55,562 nucleotides of DNA from CAXQZU01 sp964228555 (GCA_964228555.1 CAXQZU010000056.1:1-55562); one strand, 5' to 3'; counted from the first letter of the stretch, positions 42,500-51,830 are shown. The notes: generated by a model not told the origin, from the sequence alone. Numbers and translations are program-made.

Positions 42500-44163
42500 C
42501 GCCCCGCAGCGGCCGGCGCGCTGGCGGCACGCGCCACGTAGGTGCCGCCCGCGTCGCGGGCCACGTCCTCCAGCGCGTCACGCCAGCGGCGGGCGACGTC
42601 CTCGACGCCGGCCGCCACCACGTCGATGCGCGCCCGCCGGAAGCGATTGGCGCGTGCCAGCTCGGCGCGCAGGTCGGTCTTGGTGAACCACTGCCCTGCG
42701 CTGGGCGCGCCGTCGCTGAGCACCACCACGCTGTCCACCTCGGGATCGGACAGCCCCCAGGCGATGCCGTCGTAGAGCGCCGTGCGACCGGCCGGCTCGC
42801 GAGCCCGGACGAAGCGCATCAAGGCGTCGCGCCGCACCCCGTCCAGCGGCAGGGCGCGCGGCAGCGCGGCCTCCACGCGGTCGTGGAACACCGCGAGGTT
42901 GACATGCGCCCCCTGCAGGGCGGCAAGGCAGCGTTCCAGCTCTTCCACGACCGCCGCCCAGCGCGTGCGGCCATCCCGCGTCAGGGCGCCCATGCTGCCG
43001 GAGGCGTCCAGCACGAAGGCCACGTGCCGCGAGCGCACCGCGAGGCCGAGGAAGCGTGCCTCCTGGGTGCGCGAGGCCACGGGCGGCGGAGCCGGGCGTG
43101 CGCCGGCCCCCTCGGCCGCCTGCGCCGGGTCGAAGTCACGGCCGTCCTGCGCCAGCCACGTGCGCCACGGCCCGGGCTCGCTGTCGAAGGGGATGCCCGT
43201 GAGCGCCACGAGCGATGCGCCGGCGGCGTCCACGACGCAAGAGCGAACGTCCTCCAGCGCGCCCACGAGCGGCGCCAGCAAGACGCGCGAGCGCACGCGG
43301 GCGGCCACGCCGGCCGCGACGCGCCGCACGCTCCACGAGGGATCGGCCAGGGCATGGACCACGGCAGCCGCCGCCGCGCTGCCGCCTTGCGCGACCAGCA
43401 CCTCGAGTGCCGCCAGCCGCACGCGCGCATCCGCATCGGCCAGGGCCGGCTGCGCCGGGGGCACCTCGTGCCCGGGGCCGAGGCCCGTCCCGGCCTCGGC
43501 CGGCCCACGCGGCACCCACGCGGCCCAGGCCTCGGCGCGCACGGCGCCGTCACGGTCCGCCGTGGCGGCACGCAGCAGCTCGCCCGCCTCGGGGCGCGGG
43601 TCATCGGCCAGCCAGCGCAACGCCTCGCAGCGCACGGCAGGCGCCGGATCGCGCGCCGCCGCACGCAGGCCCGCCTCGCCGGCAGGGTCCAGCCACAGGG
43701 CAAAGGCCTGGCAGGCCTCCAGGCGGGCCAGTTCCGACCGCCAGCGCGGCACCTCGGCGGCCAGGCGCTGGCGGGCGCGCGCGTCGTCCAGCGTGCCCAG
43801 CACCCCCGCACTGGCGCGCCGCACGTAGGGATGCGGGTCCTGCAGGCCCTGCAACAGCAAGCCCAGCGCCTCGGGCGAGGCGTTGCCTGCCAGCCGGCGG
43901 TAGGCCGAGGCGCGCGCCGAGGGCGAGGGATCGCGCACCAGCCTTCGCAGGGCGGGCAGCTCGTCGCCCGCCTCGCCCGGCCACGCTGCGCCGAGGGACC
44001 CCGGCAGGCACGCCAGCGCCCAGCCCAGCAGCCACGACACCACCCGCAGGGCCCCCACCGAGCGCGCCTCCGCCCTCGCACGGCACGACGGCGCGGCAGG
44101 TGACGCGGGCCGGAGGGCTGGCAGGCCCGGGCAGGGCGGGGCAGGCAGGCGGCGGGCGATCAT
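42496..44163 (-). CDS. secreted HEAT-repeat and von Willebrand A domain protein
   Basis: 555 residues. A positively charged N-terminus and a hydrophobic stretch near 40-58 form a late signal or anchor. Residues ~65-330 carry HEAT-like repeats: LRRLVRDPSPSARASAYRRL, LLLQGLQDPHPYVRRASAGV, VVHALADPSWSVRRVAAGVA. The VWA domain (~375-545) has the metal site FVLDASGSMG, RTALYDGIAWGL and VVLSDGAPSAGQW. The start at 44163 is chosen over 44199 because GGAGG lies seven bases upstream. It is the third HEAT-VWA protein in the window. Confidence 0.85.
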   Translation of the reverse strand: MIARRLPAPPCPGLPALRPASPAAPSCRARAEARSVGALRVVSWLLGWALACLPGSLGAAWPGEAGDELPALRRLVRDPSPSARASAYRRLAGNASPEALGLLLQGLQDPHPYVRRASAGVLGTLDDARARQRLAAEVPRWRSELARLEACQAFALWLDPAGEAGLRAAARDPAPAVRCEALRWLADDPRPEAGELLRAATADRDGAVRAEAWAAWVPRGPAEAGTGLGPGHEVPPAQPALADADARVRLAALEVLVAQGGSAAAAAVVHALADPSWSVRRVAAGVAARVRSRVLLAPLVGALEDVRSCVVDAAGASLVALTGIPFDSEPGPWRTWLAQDGRDFDPAQAAEGAGARPAPPPVASRTQEARFLGLAVRSRHVAFVLDASGSMGALTRDGRTRWAAVVEELERCLAALQGAHVNLAVFHDRVEAALPRALPLDGVRRDALMRFVRAREPAGRTALYDGIAWGLSDPEVDSVVVLSDGAPSAGQWFTKTDLRAELARANRFRRARIDVVAAGVEDVARRWRDALEDVARDAGGTYVARAASAPAAAGR

Positions 44164-44368
44164 CGGGCGGCCCTCCGGAGGCTTGCAGGCTCTTCGCACG
44201 CTGATCGCGCGCGGTCACGCACCCCGCGGCAGCCTCCAGCGCGGAGGCGGTGTCCCCTCCTGCCGGTAGAAACCCGGGGCAGCAGGAGGTGCTCGTGCCC
44301 CGTCGCGGCTTGCCGCGGCAGGCACGGCGGCTTCCTCGCCTTGCCGGACCCACCCCGCCGGACCCCGC

Positions 44369-44866
44369 ATGCTGCCCACCAACCTCAGCCCACTCGAGAT
44401 CTTCGACGTCGGCATCCACAGCGAGTCGCTCGCCTTCCGGATGTACGACACGCTCTCGCGCCGGGTGGAGATCGCCACGCTGCAGGCCCGCCTGGCCCAG
44501 CTCAAGAAGGACGAGAAGGACCATCGCAAGACGCTGCGGGCCCACCGGCGTGCCATCTTCGGCCAGGCGCCCGTGACGGTGACGGAGGCCGACGCCGACG
44601 CCATCTTCGGCGGCAGCGCGGTGCCCGAGATCCGCGACAGCGAATCGCTGGTGCAGGCGCTCTACGCCGCGGTGCGCTTCGAGGAGTACGGCGCCTACTT
44701 CTACGACCGCCAGCGGCACAAGATCCCGAACCGCGAGGCACGCATCTTCTTCGAGGTGCTGGCCAACGAGGGCACCTACCACGCCAGCATCCTCACGCAG
44801 CAGATCGAGGCGGTGCGCAGCCTGCCGGTGCGCCTGGACCCGCGCGGGCGCACGGTCGAGGCCTGA
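44369..44866 (+). CDS. ferritin-like (rubrerythrin-type) di-iron protein
   Basis: 165 residues, all-helical. Metal-ligand candidates occur in four helices: E19 in HSESLAFRMY, E49xxH52 in KKDEKDHRK, E105/E106 in RFEEYGAYFYD, and E134 with H138 in NEGTYHASIL. This is the rubrerythrin pattern without the rubredoxin domain. Such proteins reduce peroxide or store iron, a function related to the peroxiredoxin and thioredoxin elsewhere in the window. It sits 27 bp upstream of the DCC gene. Confidence 0.82.
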   Translation: MLPTNLSPLEIFDVGIHSESLAFRMYDTLSRRVEIATLQARLAQLKKDEKDHRKTLRAHRRAIFGQAPVTVTEADADAIFGGSAVPEIRDSESLVQALYAAVRFEEYGAYFYDRQRHKIPNREARIFFEVLANEGTYHASILTQQIEAVRSLPVRLDPRGRTVEA

Positions 44867-44893
44867 GGCCGGCCGACGGATAGCCTCGCGGGC

Positions 44894-45313
44894 ATGACGG
44901 CCCGCACGCACGCCCCCGCCTGGGTCTTCTACGACGGCACCTGCGGCTTCTGCCACGGCGCGGTGCGCTTCTGCCTGCGCCGCGACCCCGACGGCTCGCG
45001 CTTCCGCTTTGCGCCCTCGGGCCAGGCGGCGTGGCGCGAGCGCCTGCCCGGCTACGGGCCGCAGGGCTCGATGGTGGTGCTGGAGGGAGGCGGGCCGCCG
45101 CGGCTGCGCTCCAGCGCCACGGTGGCACTGCTGCGGCGCATGGGCGGCGGCTGGCGCGTGCTGGGCGTGCTGCTGTGGCTGGTGCCCTGGCCGCTGCGCG
45201 ACCTCGGCTACCGCCTCGTGGCGCGCGTCCGCCACCGGCTGGCCTCGCGCCCCGACAGCACCTGCCCGGTGCTGGAGCCCGCGCTGCGCGCGCGCTTCGA
45301 CCTGCGCGCCTAG
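44894..45313 (+). CDS. DCC-family thiol-disulfide oxidoreductase-like protein
   Basis: 139 residues. The family hallmark VFYDGTCGFCHGAVRF lies at the N-terminus with C17 and C20 in a CxxC. A helical part follows (LLRRMGGGWRVLGVLLWLVP, then YRLVARVRHRL). DCC (DUF393) proteins are thought to be thioredoxin-like but are little studied. TAGCCT lies seven bases before the ATG and no ribosome site is seen, so the mRNA may be leaderless. Its TAG shares CTAG with the expected stop of the convergent permease gene. Confidence 0.88.
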   Translation: MTARTHAPAWVFYDGTCGFCHGAVRFCLRRDPDGSRFRFAPSGQAAWRERLPGYGPQGSMVVLEGGGPPRLRSSATVALLRRMGGGWRVLGVLLWLVPWPLRDLGYRLVARVRHRLASRPDSTCPVLEPALRARFDLRA

Positions 45314-46138
45314 AGAGGCCGGGTGCCCCGGCCCGGGGCCCTGTCCGGCGAGGCGGGCTTCCAGGCGCCGCGCGAGCCGCGAGAGCGGGAAGGTGAGGCC
45401 GAGGTAGAGCACGGCCACCGGGAGCAGCACCTCGAAGGAGAGGTAGGTGGCCGACTGCACCTCGCTGGCGCGCTTGCTCAGCTCGGCCACGGCGATCACG
45501 CTCAGGATGCTGCTGTCCTTCACCAGCGAGACCAGCTCGCCGGCCAGCGGCGGCAGCATGCGCCGGAAGGCCTGCGGCAGCAGCACCAGCCGCAGCACCT
45601 GCGCGTGGCTCATGCCCTGCGCGAGCGCCGCCTCCACCTGCCCGCGGTCCACGCTCTCGACGGCCGCGCGCACGATCTCGGTCACGTAGGCGCCGCAGAA
45701 CAGGCCCAGCGCCAGCACGCCCACCAGCGCCGGCTGGTCCAGCAGGCGTGCCACGGCCTGCGGCGTGCCGGCGTCCAGCAGCAGGTCGCGCAGCGCGGGC
45801 GCGATGCAGTAGTAGGCCACCAGCACCTGCACGAGGAAGGGCGTGCTGCGCACCACCTCCACGTAGAGCGTGCCCACCTGCTGCAGCGCGGGCGAGCGCG
45901 ACAGGCGTGCGCGCCCGCCGGCGAAGCCCAGCAGCAGGCCCAGCACCATGGCGGCCAGCGACACCCATGCCGTGGTGAGCAGGCCCGAGAGCAGCAGCGA
46001 CGCGTAGCCGCCGCTGCCCCAGATGCGCCCCCACTGCCACGGCGTGCGCGGCGCCAGCAGCAACAGCGCCAGCAGGCCGCCGACGACGGCCAGCGTGACC
46101 AGCGTGCGCTGCCAGGCGGGCGAGAGGCGCAGGGCCAC
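45310..46138 (-). CDS. amino-acid ABC transporter permease, apparent frameshift at the 3' end
   Basis: About 275 residues from a GTG 2 bp after the binding-protein stop. It is a polar amino-acid permease of the HisM/GlnP type with five or more helices. Visible motifs are YVEVVRSTPFLVQVLVAYY, GAYVTEIVRAAVESVDRGQVEAA and LPQAFRRMLPPLAGELVSLVKDSSILSVI (EAA loop). The expected stop is TAG at 45310-45312, overlapping the convergent gene's stop. The frame entering it is off by one base, after a run of G/C homopolymers at 45325-45341. As written, the frame runs on to 43601. Either one extra base is a sequence error or the gene has a recent indel. Confidence 0.8.
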
Positions 46139-46140
46139 GG

Positions 46141-46983
46141 CTAGCGCGGGGGCTCGATGCTGCCGGTGGGCCCGTGACGGGCCTGCAGCGCCGCCAGCCG
46201 GCCGTCCTTGCGCATGGCCTCCAGCGTGGCGTCCACGCGCGCCATGAGGTCGCCGTCCTCCAGCCGCCCGGCGACGGCGTAGGCCTCCACCGTCACCGGC
46301 GTGCGCAGCAGCACCGTGCGATCCGGGTGCTGCGCGTGGTGCTGCTCGACGCTGTGCAGGTCGTAGAGGAAGGCGTCGGCGCGGCCCTCGGCCACGTCCA
46401 GCGCGGCGCCGTTCTCGGTCTTGTGCGACACGAGGCGTGCGCGCGGCAGCATCGCGCGCGCCGACTGCTCGCCCGTGGTGCCCTCCTTGACGGCCACCCG
46501 GCGCGCCGGGTCGTCCAGCTCCTTGGCCGAGGCCACCGTGCCGGCCGAGGCGCGGTTGAGCAGCAGCGCCGTCACCGTGAAGAAGTAGGGCTGGCTGAAG
46601 CGCACGCTCTGTGCCCGCTCGGGCGTCACGGTCATGCCGCTCACCACGAGGTCGGCCAGCCCCTGGCGCAGCTCGGAGAGGATGCTGTCGAACTTCACGT
46701 TGCGCACCTCGAGCCGCACGCCCAGGCTGTCGGCCACGGCCTGTGCGAGGTCGATGTCGAAGCCCACCACCTTGCCGCTGGGCTCCACCCACTCGAAGGG
46801 CCGGAACTCGGCCTCGGTGGCGATCACCAGCACGCCGCGCTCGCGGATGCGGTCCAGCGTGCTGGAGGAGCCGCCGCGGCCGCAGCCACCCAGCAGCACG
46901 GCCAGCCAGGCCAGCAGCGGCACGACCACGAGCGCAAGCAGGCTGCGCGAGGGCGTGGGACCGGACGAGCGAGGGCGGCGCAT
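46141..46983 (-). CDS. amino-acid ABC transporter substrate-binding lipoprotein
   Basis: 280 residues. A lipobox LLGGC (Cys near 34) gives a membrane-tethered protein. The rest is a family-3 binding protein: LDRIRERGVLVIATEAEFRP, VGFDIDLAQAVADSLGVRLE, FDSILSELRQGLADLVVSGM, TPERAQSVRFSQPYF, VAVKEGTTGEQSARAML. The ligand is probably a polar amino acid. It is followed directly by the permease gene, but no ATPase gene is adjacent. Confidence 0.9.
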   Translation of the reverse strand: MRRPRSSGPTPSRSLLALVVVPLLAWLAVLLGGCGRGGSSSTLDRIRERGVLVIATEAEFRPFEWVEPSGKVVGFDIDLAQAVADSLGVRLEVRNVKFDSILSELRQGLADLVVSGMTVTPERAQSVRFSQPYFFTVTALLLNRASAGTVASAKELDDPARRVAVKEGTTGEQSARAMLPRARLVSHKTENGAALDVAEGRADAFLYDLHSVEQHHAQHPDRTVLLRTPVTVEAYAVAGRLEDGDLMARVDATLEAMRKDGRLAALQARHGPTGSIEPPR

Positions 46984-47086
46984 CCTGCGAGCATCCCGCA
47001 GGGCGGTCGGCAGGGCAAGCGCTGCCGCTGCGTGCGGGCCGGGGCCGCCCGGCTAGGGTCAGGGCGACCGCACGCGAGGCCTGCCG

Positions 47087-48124
47087 ATGGATCCGCTCAC
47101 GCAAGGCCTGCTGGGCGCCGTCGCGGCGCAGGCCCTGCTGCCCGCCCGCCACGCGCGCGCCGCGTGGGCCGGGGGACTGGCCGGCGGGCTGCTCCCGGAC
47201 GCCGACGTGCTGCTGCAGCCCTGGTCGGACCCGGCGCTGCCCTGGGAGCTGCACCGGCACTTCACGCACGGCCTCGTGATGGCCCCGGTGCTGGGCCTCG
47301 TGGCCGCGGGGCTGCTGCTGGGCCTGGCGCCCCCGCTGCGCGGCGCCCGGCGGCCCCTGCTGGCAGCGTCCATCGTGGGCGCGCTCACCCACGCACCGCT
47401 GGACCTCTGCACCAGCTACGGCACGAAGGCGTGGTGGCCCTTCTCGCGGGCCGACCTCACGTGGGACCTCTACCCCATCGTGGACCCGCTGTTCACGCTG
47501 GTGCTGCTGCTGGGCGTGGTGTGGGCGGCCGTGCGAGGCCGGCGCCGACCGGCCGTGCTGGCCCTGGCCTTCGTGGCGCTGTACACGGGCGCAGCATGGA
47601 GCCAGCGCGCGTCCGCGCTGGAGGCGCAGGCCACGCTGGCGCGCACGCGGGGGCACGTGCCTGCGCGCTCGCGCGTGCTGCCGGCGCCCGGCAGCCTGCT
47701 GGCGTGGCGCTCGCTCTACGAGGTGGAAGGCATGGCCGTGGCCGACCTGCTGCGCATCACGCCGTGGGATGGCGTGCAGTGGATCGAGGGTGGGCGCCTG
47801 CCCCTGCTGCGCGCCGGCGAGGAGGCCGACGGGCTCGGGGAGGAATCCGCACGCCGCCGCGTGCTGGACGTGGCACGCCGCTACCGCACCTTCGCCGCCG
47901 GCTGGGTGGCCCGCCTGCCCGGCGAGCCGGGCGCGCTGGGTGACCTGCGCTTCAGCCTCGACCCGGGCTTCCGCCCGCCATGGGCACTGGTCGTGGCCGA
48001 CGCGCCCGGCCTGCCGCCCGTGCGGTGGCAGGGACGCGGCATGCGCGAGGGCGACGCCGCGCGCCTGCTGGGCGTGCTGGGCGGCAGCGACCCGGGCCTG
48101 CGGCCGCTGCCCGGCGCACCCTGA
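47087..48124 (+). CDS. membrane-bound metal-dependent hydrolase (YdjM/DUF457 type)
   Basis: 345 residues with about four or five N-terminal helices. The family pattern is MDPLTQGLLGAVAAQALLP, LLPDADVLL, ELHRHFTHGLVMAP, then LTHAPLDLCTSYGTKAWWPF with DLYPIVDP. The histidines and aspartates are the likely metal ligands. The C-terminal ~170 residues form a soluble domain usually found in longer members. A TAGGGT -10-like hexamer lies at 47054-47059, and GAGG precedes the ATG. Confidence 0.85.
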   Translation: MDPLTQGLLGAVAAQALLPARHARAAWAGGLAGGLLPDADVLLQPWSDPALPWELHRHFTHGLVMAPVLGLVAAGLLLGLAPPLRGARRPLLAASIVGALTHAPLDLCTSYGTKAWWPFSRADLTWDLYPIVDPLFTLVLLLGVVWAAVRGRRRPAVLALAFVALYTGAAWSQRASALEAQATLARTRGHVPARSRVLPAPGSLLAWRSLYEVEGMAVADLLRITPWDGVQWIEGGRLPLLRAGEEADGLGEESARRRVLDVARRYRTFAAGWVARLPGEPGALGDLRFSLDPGFRPPWALVVADAPGLPPVRWQGRGMREGDAARLLGVLGGSDPGLRPLPGAP

Positions 48125-48162
48125 GGGCCGCCCGCCGCCGCGGGGCCCTGCTGCCCGGCTGC

Positions 48163-49491
48163 CTAGGCGCCGCGCCCCACCAGCGCCTCGATCTCCTCGG
48201 GTTCCTTGGGGACGCCCGCGGTGAGCACCTCGCAGCCGTTCTCGGTGACGAGCACGTCGTCCTCGATGCGCACGCCGATGCCCCGGAAGCGCTCGGGCAC
48301 GCCCGGCTCGTCGGCGTGGAAGTAGAGGCCCGGCTCGACGGTGAACACCATGCCGGGCTCCAGCGGGCGGCCGGTCTCGCCGGGACGCGCGTAGATGCCC
48401 ACGTCGTGCACGTCGATGCCCAGCCAGTGGCCGGTGCCGTGCATGTAGTGCTTGCGGAAGGCCTTCTTCTCGATGGCCGCGTCCACCGGGCCCTCCAGCA
48501 CGCCCAGGTCCACGAGGCCCTCGGTGAGCGTGCGCACGGCCTGCTCGTGCAGCCGGTGCCAGGGCAGGCCCGGCTTCACCATGCGGATCACGTCCATCTG
48601 GGCGCGCAGCACGAGGTCGTAGATCGCGCGCTGGTGCCCGGTGAAGCGGCCGTTGACCGGCCACGTGCGCGTGATGTCGCCCGTGTACCAGCCCACCTCG
48701 GCACCCGCATCGACCAGCACGAGGTCGCCGTCGCACAGCGCATCGCGGTTCTCGATGTAGTGCAGCACGCAGGCGTTCTTGCCGCCGCCCACGATCGTGG
48801 TGTAGCCGGGCGCGCGCGCGCCCGAGCGGCGGAACACGTACTCGATCTCGGCCTGCAGCTCGTACTCGCGCAGCCCCGGCCGGGTCATGCGCATGCCGCG
48901 CAGGTGGCCCTCGGCCGACACGCGGCACGCCGTGCGCAACAGCTCGATCTCGGCCGGCGTCTTCACGAGACGCATCTCGTGCAGGTACAGGCCCGGGTCG
49001 TGGATGCTGTGCGGAGCCTGCTGGCCGCGCCGGGCCAGGTGGCGCACGCGCTGCAGCGTGGTCACCACCTGCCGGTCGGTGTCGTGGCACAGGCCCAGCG
49101 TGTAGACCAGCGAGGCACGGCCCTGCAGCAGGGCGGGCAGCATCGTGAACAGGTCGTCGATGGGCGCCGCCAGCGACACGCCCAGCCGCGCGGCCGCATC
49201 GTCCACGCCCAGCCGGAAGCCGTCCCAGATCTCGCGCTCGCGGTCCCGCTTGCGCACGAAGACCACCTCGGGCGTCTTCTCGTGGCCCGGCAGGAGCAGC
49301 AGCGCGCTGCCCGGCTCCTCGAAGCCCGTCAGGTACCAGAGGTCGCTGTGCGGCCGGTAGTCGTACTCGGTGTCGTTGCTGCGCGTGCGCTGGGGCGTGG
49401 CCACGAACAGGGCTGCCCCGTCGGGCCCGATGCGACGCATCAGCTCCTGGCGGCGGCGGGCGTAGATGTCCTGGCTGGGCGGGGTGCTCAT
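48163..49491 (-). CDS. pepP: Xaa-Pro aminopeptidase (M24B)
   Basis: 442 residues, close to E. coli PepP. It removes N-terminal residues before proline. An N-terminal creatinase-like domain (IYARRRQELMRRIGPDGAAL, DYRPHSDLWYLTGFEEPGSA) precedes the pita-bread domain. The five metal ligands are visible: the two Asp of VLVDAGAEVGWYTGDITRTW, His in HGTGHWLGIDVHDVG, Glu in FTVEPGLYF and Glu in GVRIEDDVLVT. TATCCT lies seven bases before the ATG, suggesting a leaderless transcript. Confidence 0.94.
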   Translation of the reverse strand: MSTPPSQDIYARRRQELMRRIGPDGAALFVATPQRTRSNDTEYDYRPHSDLWYLTGFEEPGSALLLLPGHEKTPEVVFVRKRDREREIWDGFRLGVDDAAARLGVSLAAPIDDLFTMLPALLQGRASLVYTLGLCHDTDRQVVTTLQRVRHLARRGQQAPHSIHDPGLYLHEMRLVKTPAEIELLRTACRVSAEGHLRGMRMTRPGLREYELQAEIEYVFRRSGARAPGYTTIVGGGKNACVLHYIENRDALCDGDLVLVDAGAEVGWYTGDITRTWPVNGRFTGHQRAIYDLVLRAQMDVIRMVKPGLPWHRLHEQAVRTLTEGLVDLGVLEGPVDAAIEKKAFRKHYMHGTGHWLGIDVHDVGIYARPGETGRPLEPGMVFTVEPGLYFHADEPGVPERFRGIGVRIEDDVLVTENGCEVLTAGVPKEPEEIEALVGRGA

Positions 49492-49538
49492 GTGCCCGAG
49501 GATACGAGCCCGGCCCCGGGGCCGGCGCGGACATGCCA

Positions 49539-49567
49539 GCGCCCGGCAGGCGGGGCCTGCCGGGCGC
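49539..49567 (-). terminator. hairpin terminator of the TPR/DUF2325 gene
   Basis: A perfect 13-bp GC-rich stem (49539-49551 with 49555-49567) and a loop that reads CCC on the transcribed strand. It is 31 nt after the stop. The outer stem sequence is shared with the hairpin at 19757-19787. No U-tract. Confidence 0.65.
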
Positions 49568-49598
49568 CGGGGGACGTGGCCTCGAGGGCGGGAGGGCC

Positions 49599-51830
49599 CT
49601 AGCCGACGCGCGCGAGGGCGGCCAGCAGCTCGGGCTCGAGCCCGTGCGTGCCCAGCCAGCCCGCCTCCACGACCGGGATGCCCAACGTGCTGCCGATGCG
49701 GTGCATCTCGCCGCGCAGCTCCGCGCCGGCCAGCGGGTGCACCACGATCAGGGTGGACTGGCCGATCTGGGCCTCCATCTCGCGCAGGGACTTGAGCGCG
49801 GGCCGCGAGCCCACGAACAGCCACCAGCCCTGGAACCCCACGCGCTGGCCCAGGTCCGACAGGCCCTTGTCCTGCGCGGCCTTGCGGCCCTCGTCGCCAC
49901 CGATCACCAGCACGCGGGCCGGGGCTTTGCGCGCCTCCAGGCGCGCCTTGATGTCGTCCGCCGACGGCACCGCCGTGGACGCACCGGACGCACGCGCACG
50001 GGCGAGCAGGTCCTTGCCCGCGCCGGGCTCGTGGGCCTCCACCTCGCGCAGCAGGCCGGCTGCGCGCTGCGCCGCCGCCGGGTCGCTGGTGTCCAGCAAC
50101 GCCTGCGCGGCAGCCAGCGCCGCCGTCACGAGCTCGCGCCGGCGGTTGGGCATGGCGTCGTAGAGCTCGACCAGCTCCTGCTGGAAGGCCGCCTCGCCCA
50201 GCACGCCCCGCAACACGCCCTCGGGGTCGAGCAGCAGGCTCTCGATGCGCGCGAAGGCCGAGCGCTGGAACAGCTTGGCGCGGAAGCGCTCGTAGGTGCT
50301 GAGCGTCTCGCCCGGCTCCTTGAGCGCCACGAGCGCCGAGAGGCGCACGCGATAGGCCCCGAACCAGGTCTCGAAGTCCGGCTTGGCCTTGAAGGTGCGG
50401 TCCACCAGGTCCAGCGCCTTGTGCGGGTCGGCAGCCAGGGCGCGACGCGCCTCGGCCAGCATCGCCGGCGGGCTGCCGGGCGGGCCGGAGGGCGCCGCCT
50501 CGGGCGCGCGCGGGGCGCGCTCGCCGCGCTCCATGCGCGGGCCGCGCTCCCGGCCGCCGCGATCACCGCGATCACCGCGGTCGCCACGGTCGCCACGGTC
50601 GCCACCACGGTCGCCACGGTCGCCCTGCGACTCGCGCTCGGGACGATCGCCACGCTCGCCGCGCGGGCCGCGCTCGCGGCCGCCGCGCATGCTGATGCGC
50701 GCGTCGGGCTTGACCGCCAGCAGGTCGTTGACCACGGGGTCGCGCAGCGCCGGGTCCAGCGACACGGAGCCGGCCTCCTTGCCGATGGTGGCCGCCACGT
50801 CCTCGAGCGCAGCGCCCTCGGCGCCCTGCTTGAGCAGGCAGTGGGCGCGGAAGAAGCGCGCGCGGGCATGGACGATGCGCGCCTTGGCACGGTTCTCCTG
50901 CATCAGGGCATCCGCCTGCTGGAAGGCGTCGGCGGCCTCCGCCCACGCCCCGCGCTCGTAGGCCAGCACGCCCAGCGTGTAGAGCACGTTGTAGGAACGG
51001 CCCTCGCCCTGCGTGCCCTCGGAGCGCAGCAGCGCCTCGGCCTCGGCGGCCTTCTCGCGGCCCGCCTGCGGCAGCAGGTCCAGCGTGCCGCGCACGCCCA
51101 GCATCGACAAGGCCAGGTCGCCCACCAGCACGCTGCGGTAGGGATCGTCCTTGGGCAGGTGCTTGAGCGCGCTCTGGTAGCAGCTCACCGCATCGGGCCA
51201 GCGCTGGCCCAGCTGGTGCAGGCGGCCCTTCTTGCGGTCCACCTTCGCCCCGGCGCGTGCATCGAGGCCCGCATCGCGCACGAACTGCGCCGCACGCTCG
51301 AGGTTCTTGATCGCGCCCTCGTCGTTCTCGCTCTCGTCGTCGCGGTCGGCGCGGCGCAGGGCCTCCTCGAGGAGGAACTCGGCGTCGCGCCGGCTGCCTT
51401 CCTCGTCCACCGCCTTGAGGTGCTGCGTGTAGAACTCGAAGGCGCGGTCCTCCTCGCCGTCGCGCAGCAGCATGCGGCCCACGGCACGCAGCGCCACGCG
51501 TCCGGCCGGCGTGGGGATCAGCGCCGCGAACTCCGGCGCCGCCATCAGCTCGCGCACGCGGTCACGGCCGTTCTTGCGGCCGGCGCTGTCCAGGCGACCC
51601 AGCATCTCCCAGCGGCGGCTGTCGGCATCCGGCGCCTCAGGCAGGGCCTGCGCGGCCTCGCCCAGCACCTCGCGGGCCGCACCCACGTGGAACCACGACT
51701 CGTGGCGGCCGGGCGCCAGCGTGAGGTAGTCCGTCACGGCCGTCAGGGCACGCTCCTTGTCGGCGCCCTCCTTGGCCGCGTCCAGGACGCAATGGGACAC
51801 CAAGCGATCGATCTCGTTCTTCCAAGGCAT
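49599..51830 (-). CDS. TPR-repeat protein with RGD-rich linker and DUF2325-like C-terminal domain
   Basis: 743 residues, no signal peptide. TPR-like helices fill about 1-370 (DRKKGRLHQLGQRWPDAVSC, VLYTLGVLAYERGAWAEAAD) and resume at about 460-600. Between them a low-complexity Arg-Gly-Asp linker (about 390-440) is encoded by a 9-bp repeat near 50559-50625. The last ~105 residues form a DUF2325-like domain: RVLVIGGDEG, FVGSRPALKSLREMEAQI, STLIVVHPLAG. A strong AAAGGAG lies eight bases before the ATG. It probably binds RNA or a protein complex in the cytosol; this is inference from the RGG-like linker and TPRs. Confidence 0.78.
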   Translation of the reverse strand: MPWKNEIDRLVSHCVLDAAKEGADKERALTAVTDYLTLAPGRHESWFHVGAAREVLGEAAQALPEAPDADSRRWEMLGRLDSAGRKNGRDRVRELMAAPEFAALIPTPAGRVALRAVGRMLLRDGEEDRAFEFYTQHLKAVDEEGSRRDAEFLLEEALRRADRDDESENDEGAIKNLERAAQFVRDAGLDARAGAKVDRKKGRLHQLGQRWPDAVSCYQSALKHLPKDDPYRSVLVGDLALSMLGVRGTLDLLPQAGREKAAEAEALLRSEGTQGEGRSYNVLYTLGVLAYERGAWAEAADAFQQADALMQENRAKARIVHARARFFRAHCLLKQGAEGAALEDVAATIGKEAGSVSLDPALRDPVVNDLLAVKPDARISMRGGRERGPRGERGDRPERESQGDRGDRGGDRGDRGDRGDRGDRGGRERGPRMERGERAPRAPEAAPSGPPGSPPAMLAEARRALAADPHKALDLVDRTFKAKPDFETWFGAYRVRLSALVALKEPGETLSTYERFRAKLFQRSAFARIESLLLDPEGVLRGVLGEAAFQQELVELYDAMPNRRRELVTAALAAAQALLDTSDPAAAQRAAGLLREVEAHEPGAGKDLLARARASGASTAVPSADDIKARLEARKAPARVLVIGGDEGRKAAQDKGLSDLGQRVGFQGWWLFVGSRPALKSLREMEAQIGQSTLIVVHPLAGAELRGEMHRIGSTLGIPVVEAGWLGTHGLEPELLAALARVG
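50559..50625 (-). repeat. short tandem repeat encoding Arg-Gly-Asp
   Basis: A 9-bp unit (GGTCGCCAC on the plus strand) and variants occur about seven times in frame, giving repeated Asp-Arg-Gly. In-frame slippage could change linker length between strains. Confidence 0.75.

Noticed and set aside
43601..49534. A 1977-codon open frame on the minus strand
   Set aside because: It runs through the permease gene but otherwise crosses real genes on both strands. Only the permease part (45310-46138) is protein-like.
50559..50625. A CRISPR array
   Set aside because: The 9-bp repeats have no unique spacers and lie in frame within a coding sequence.
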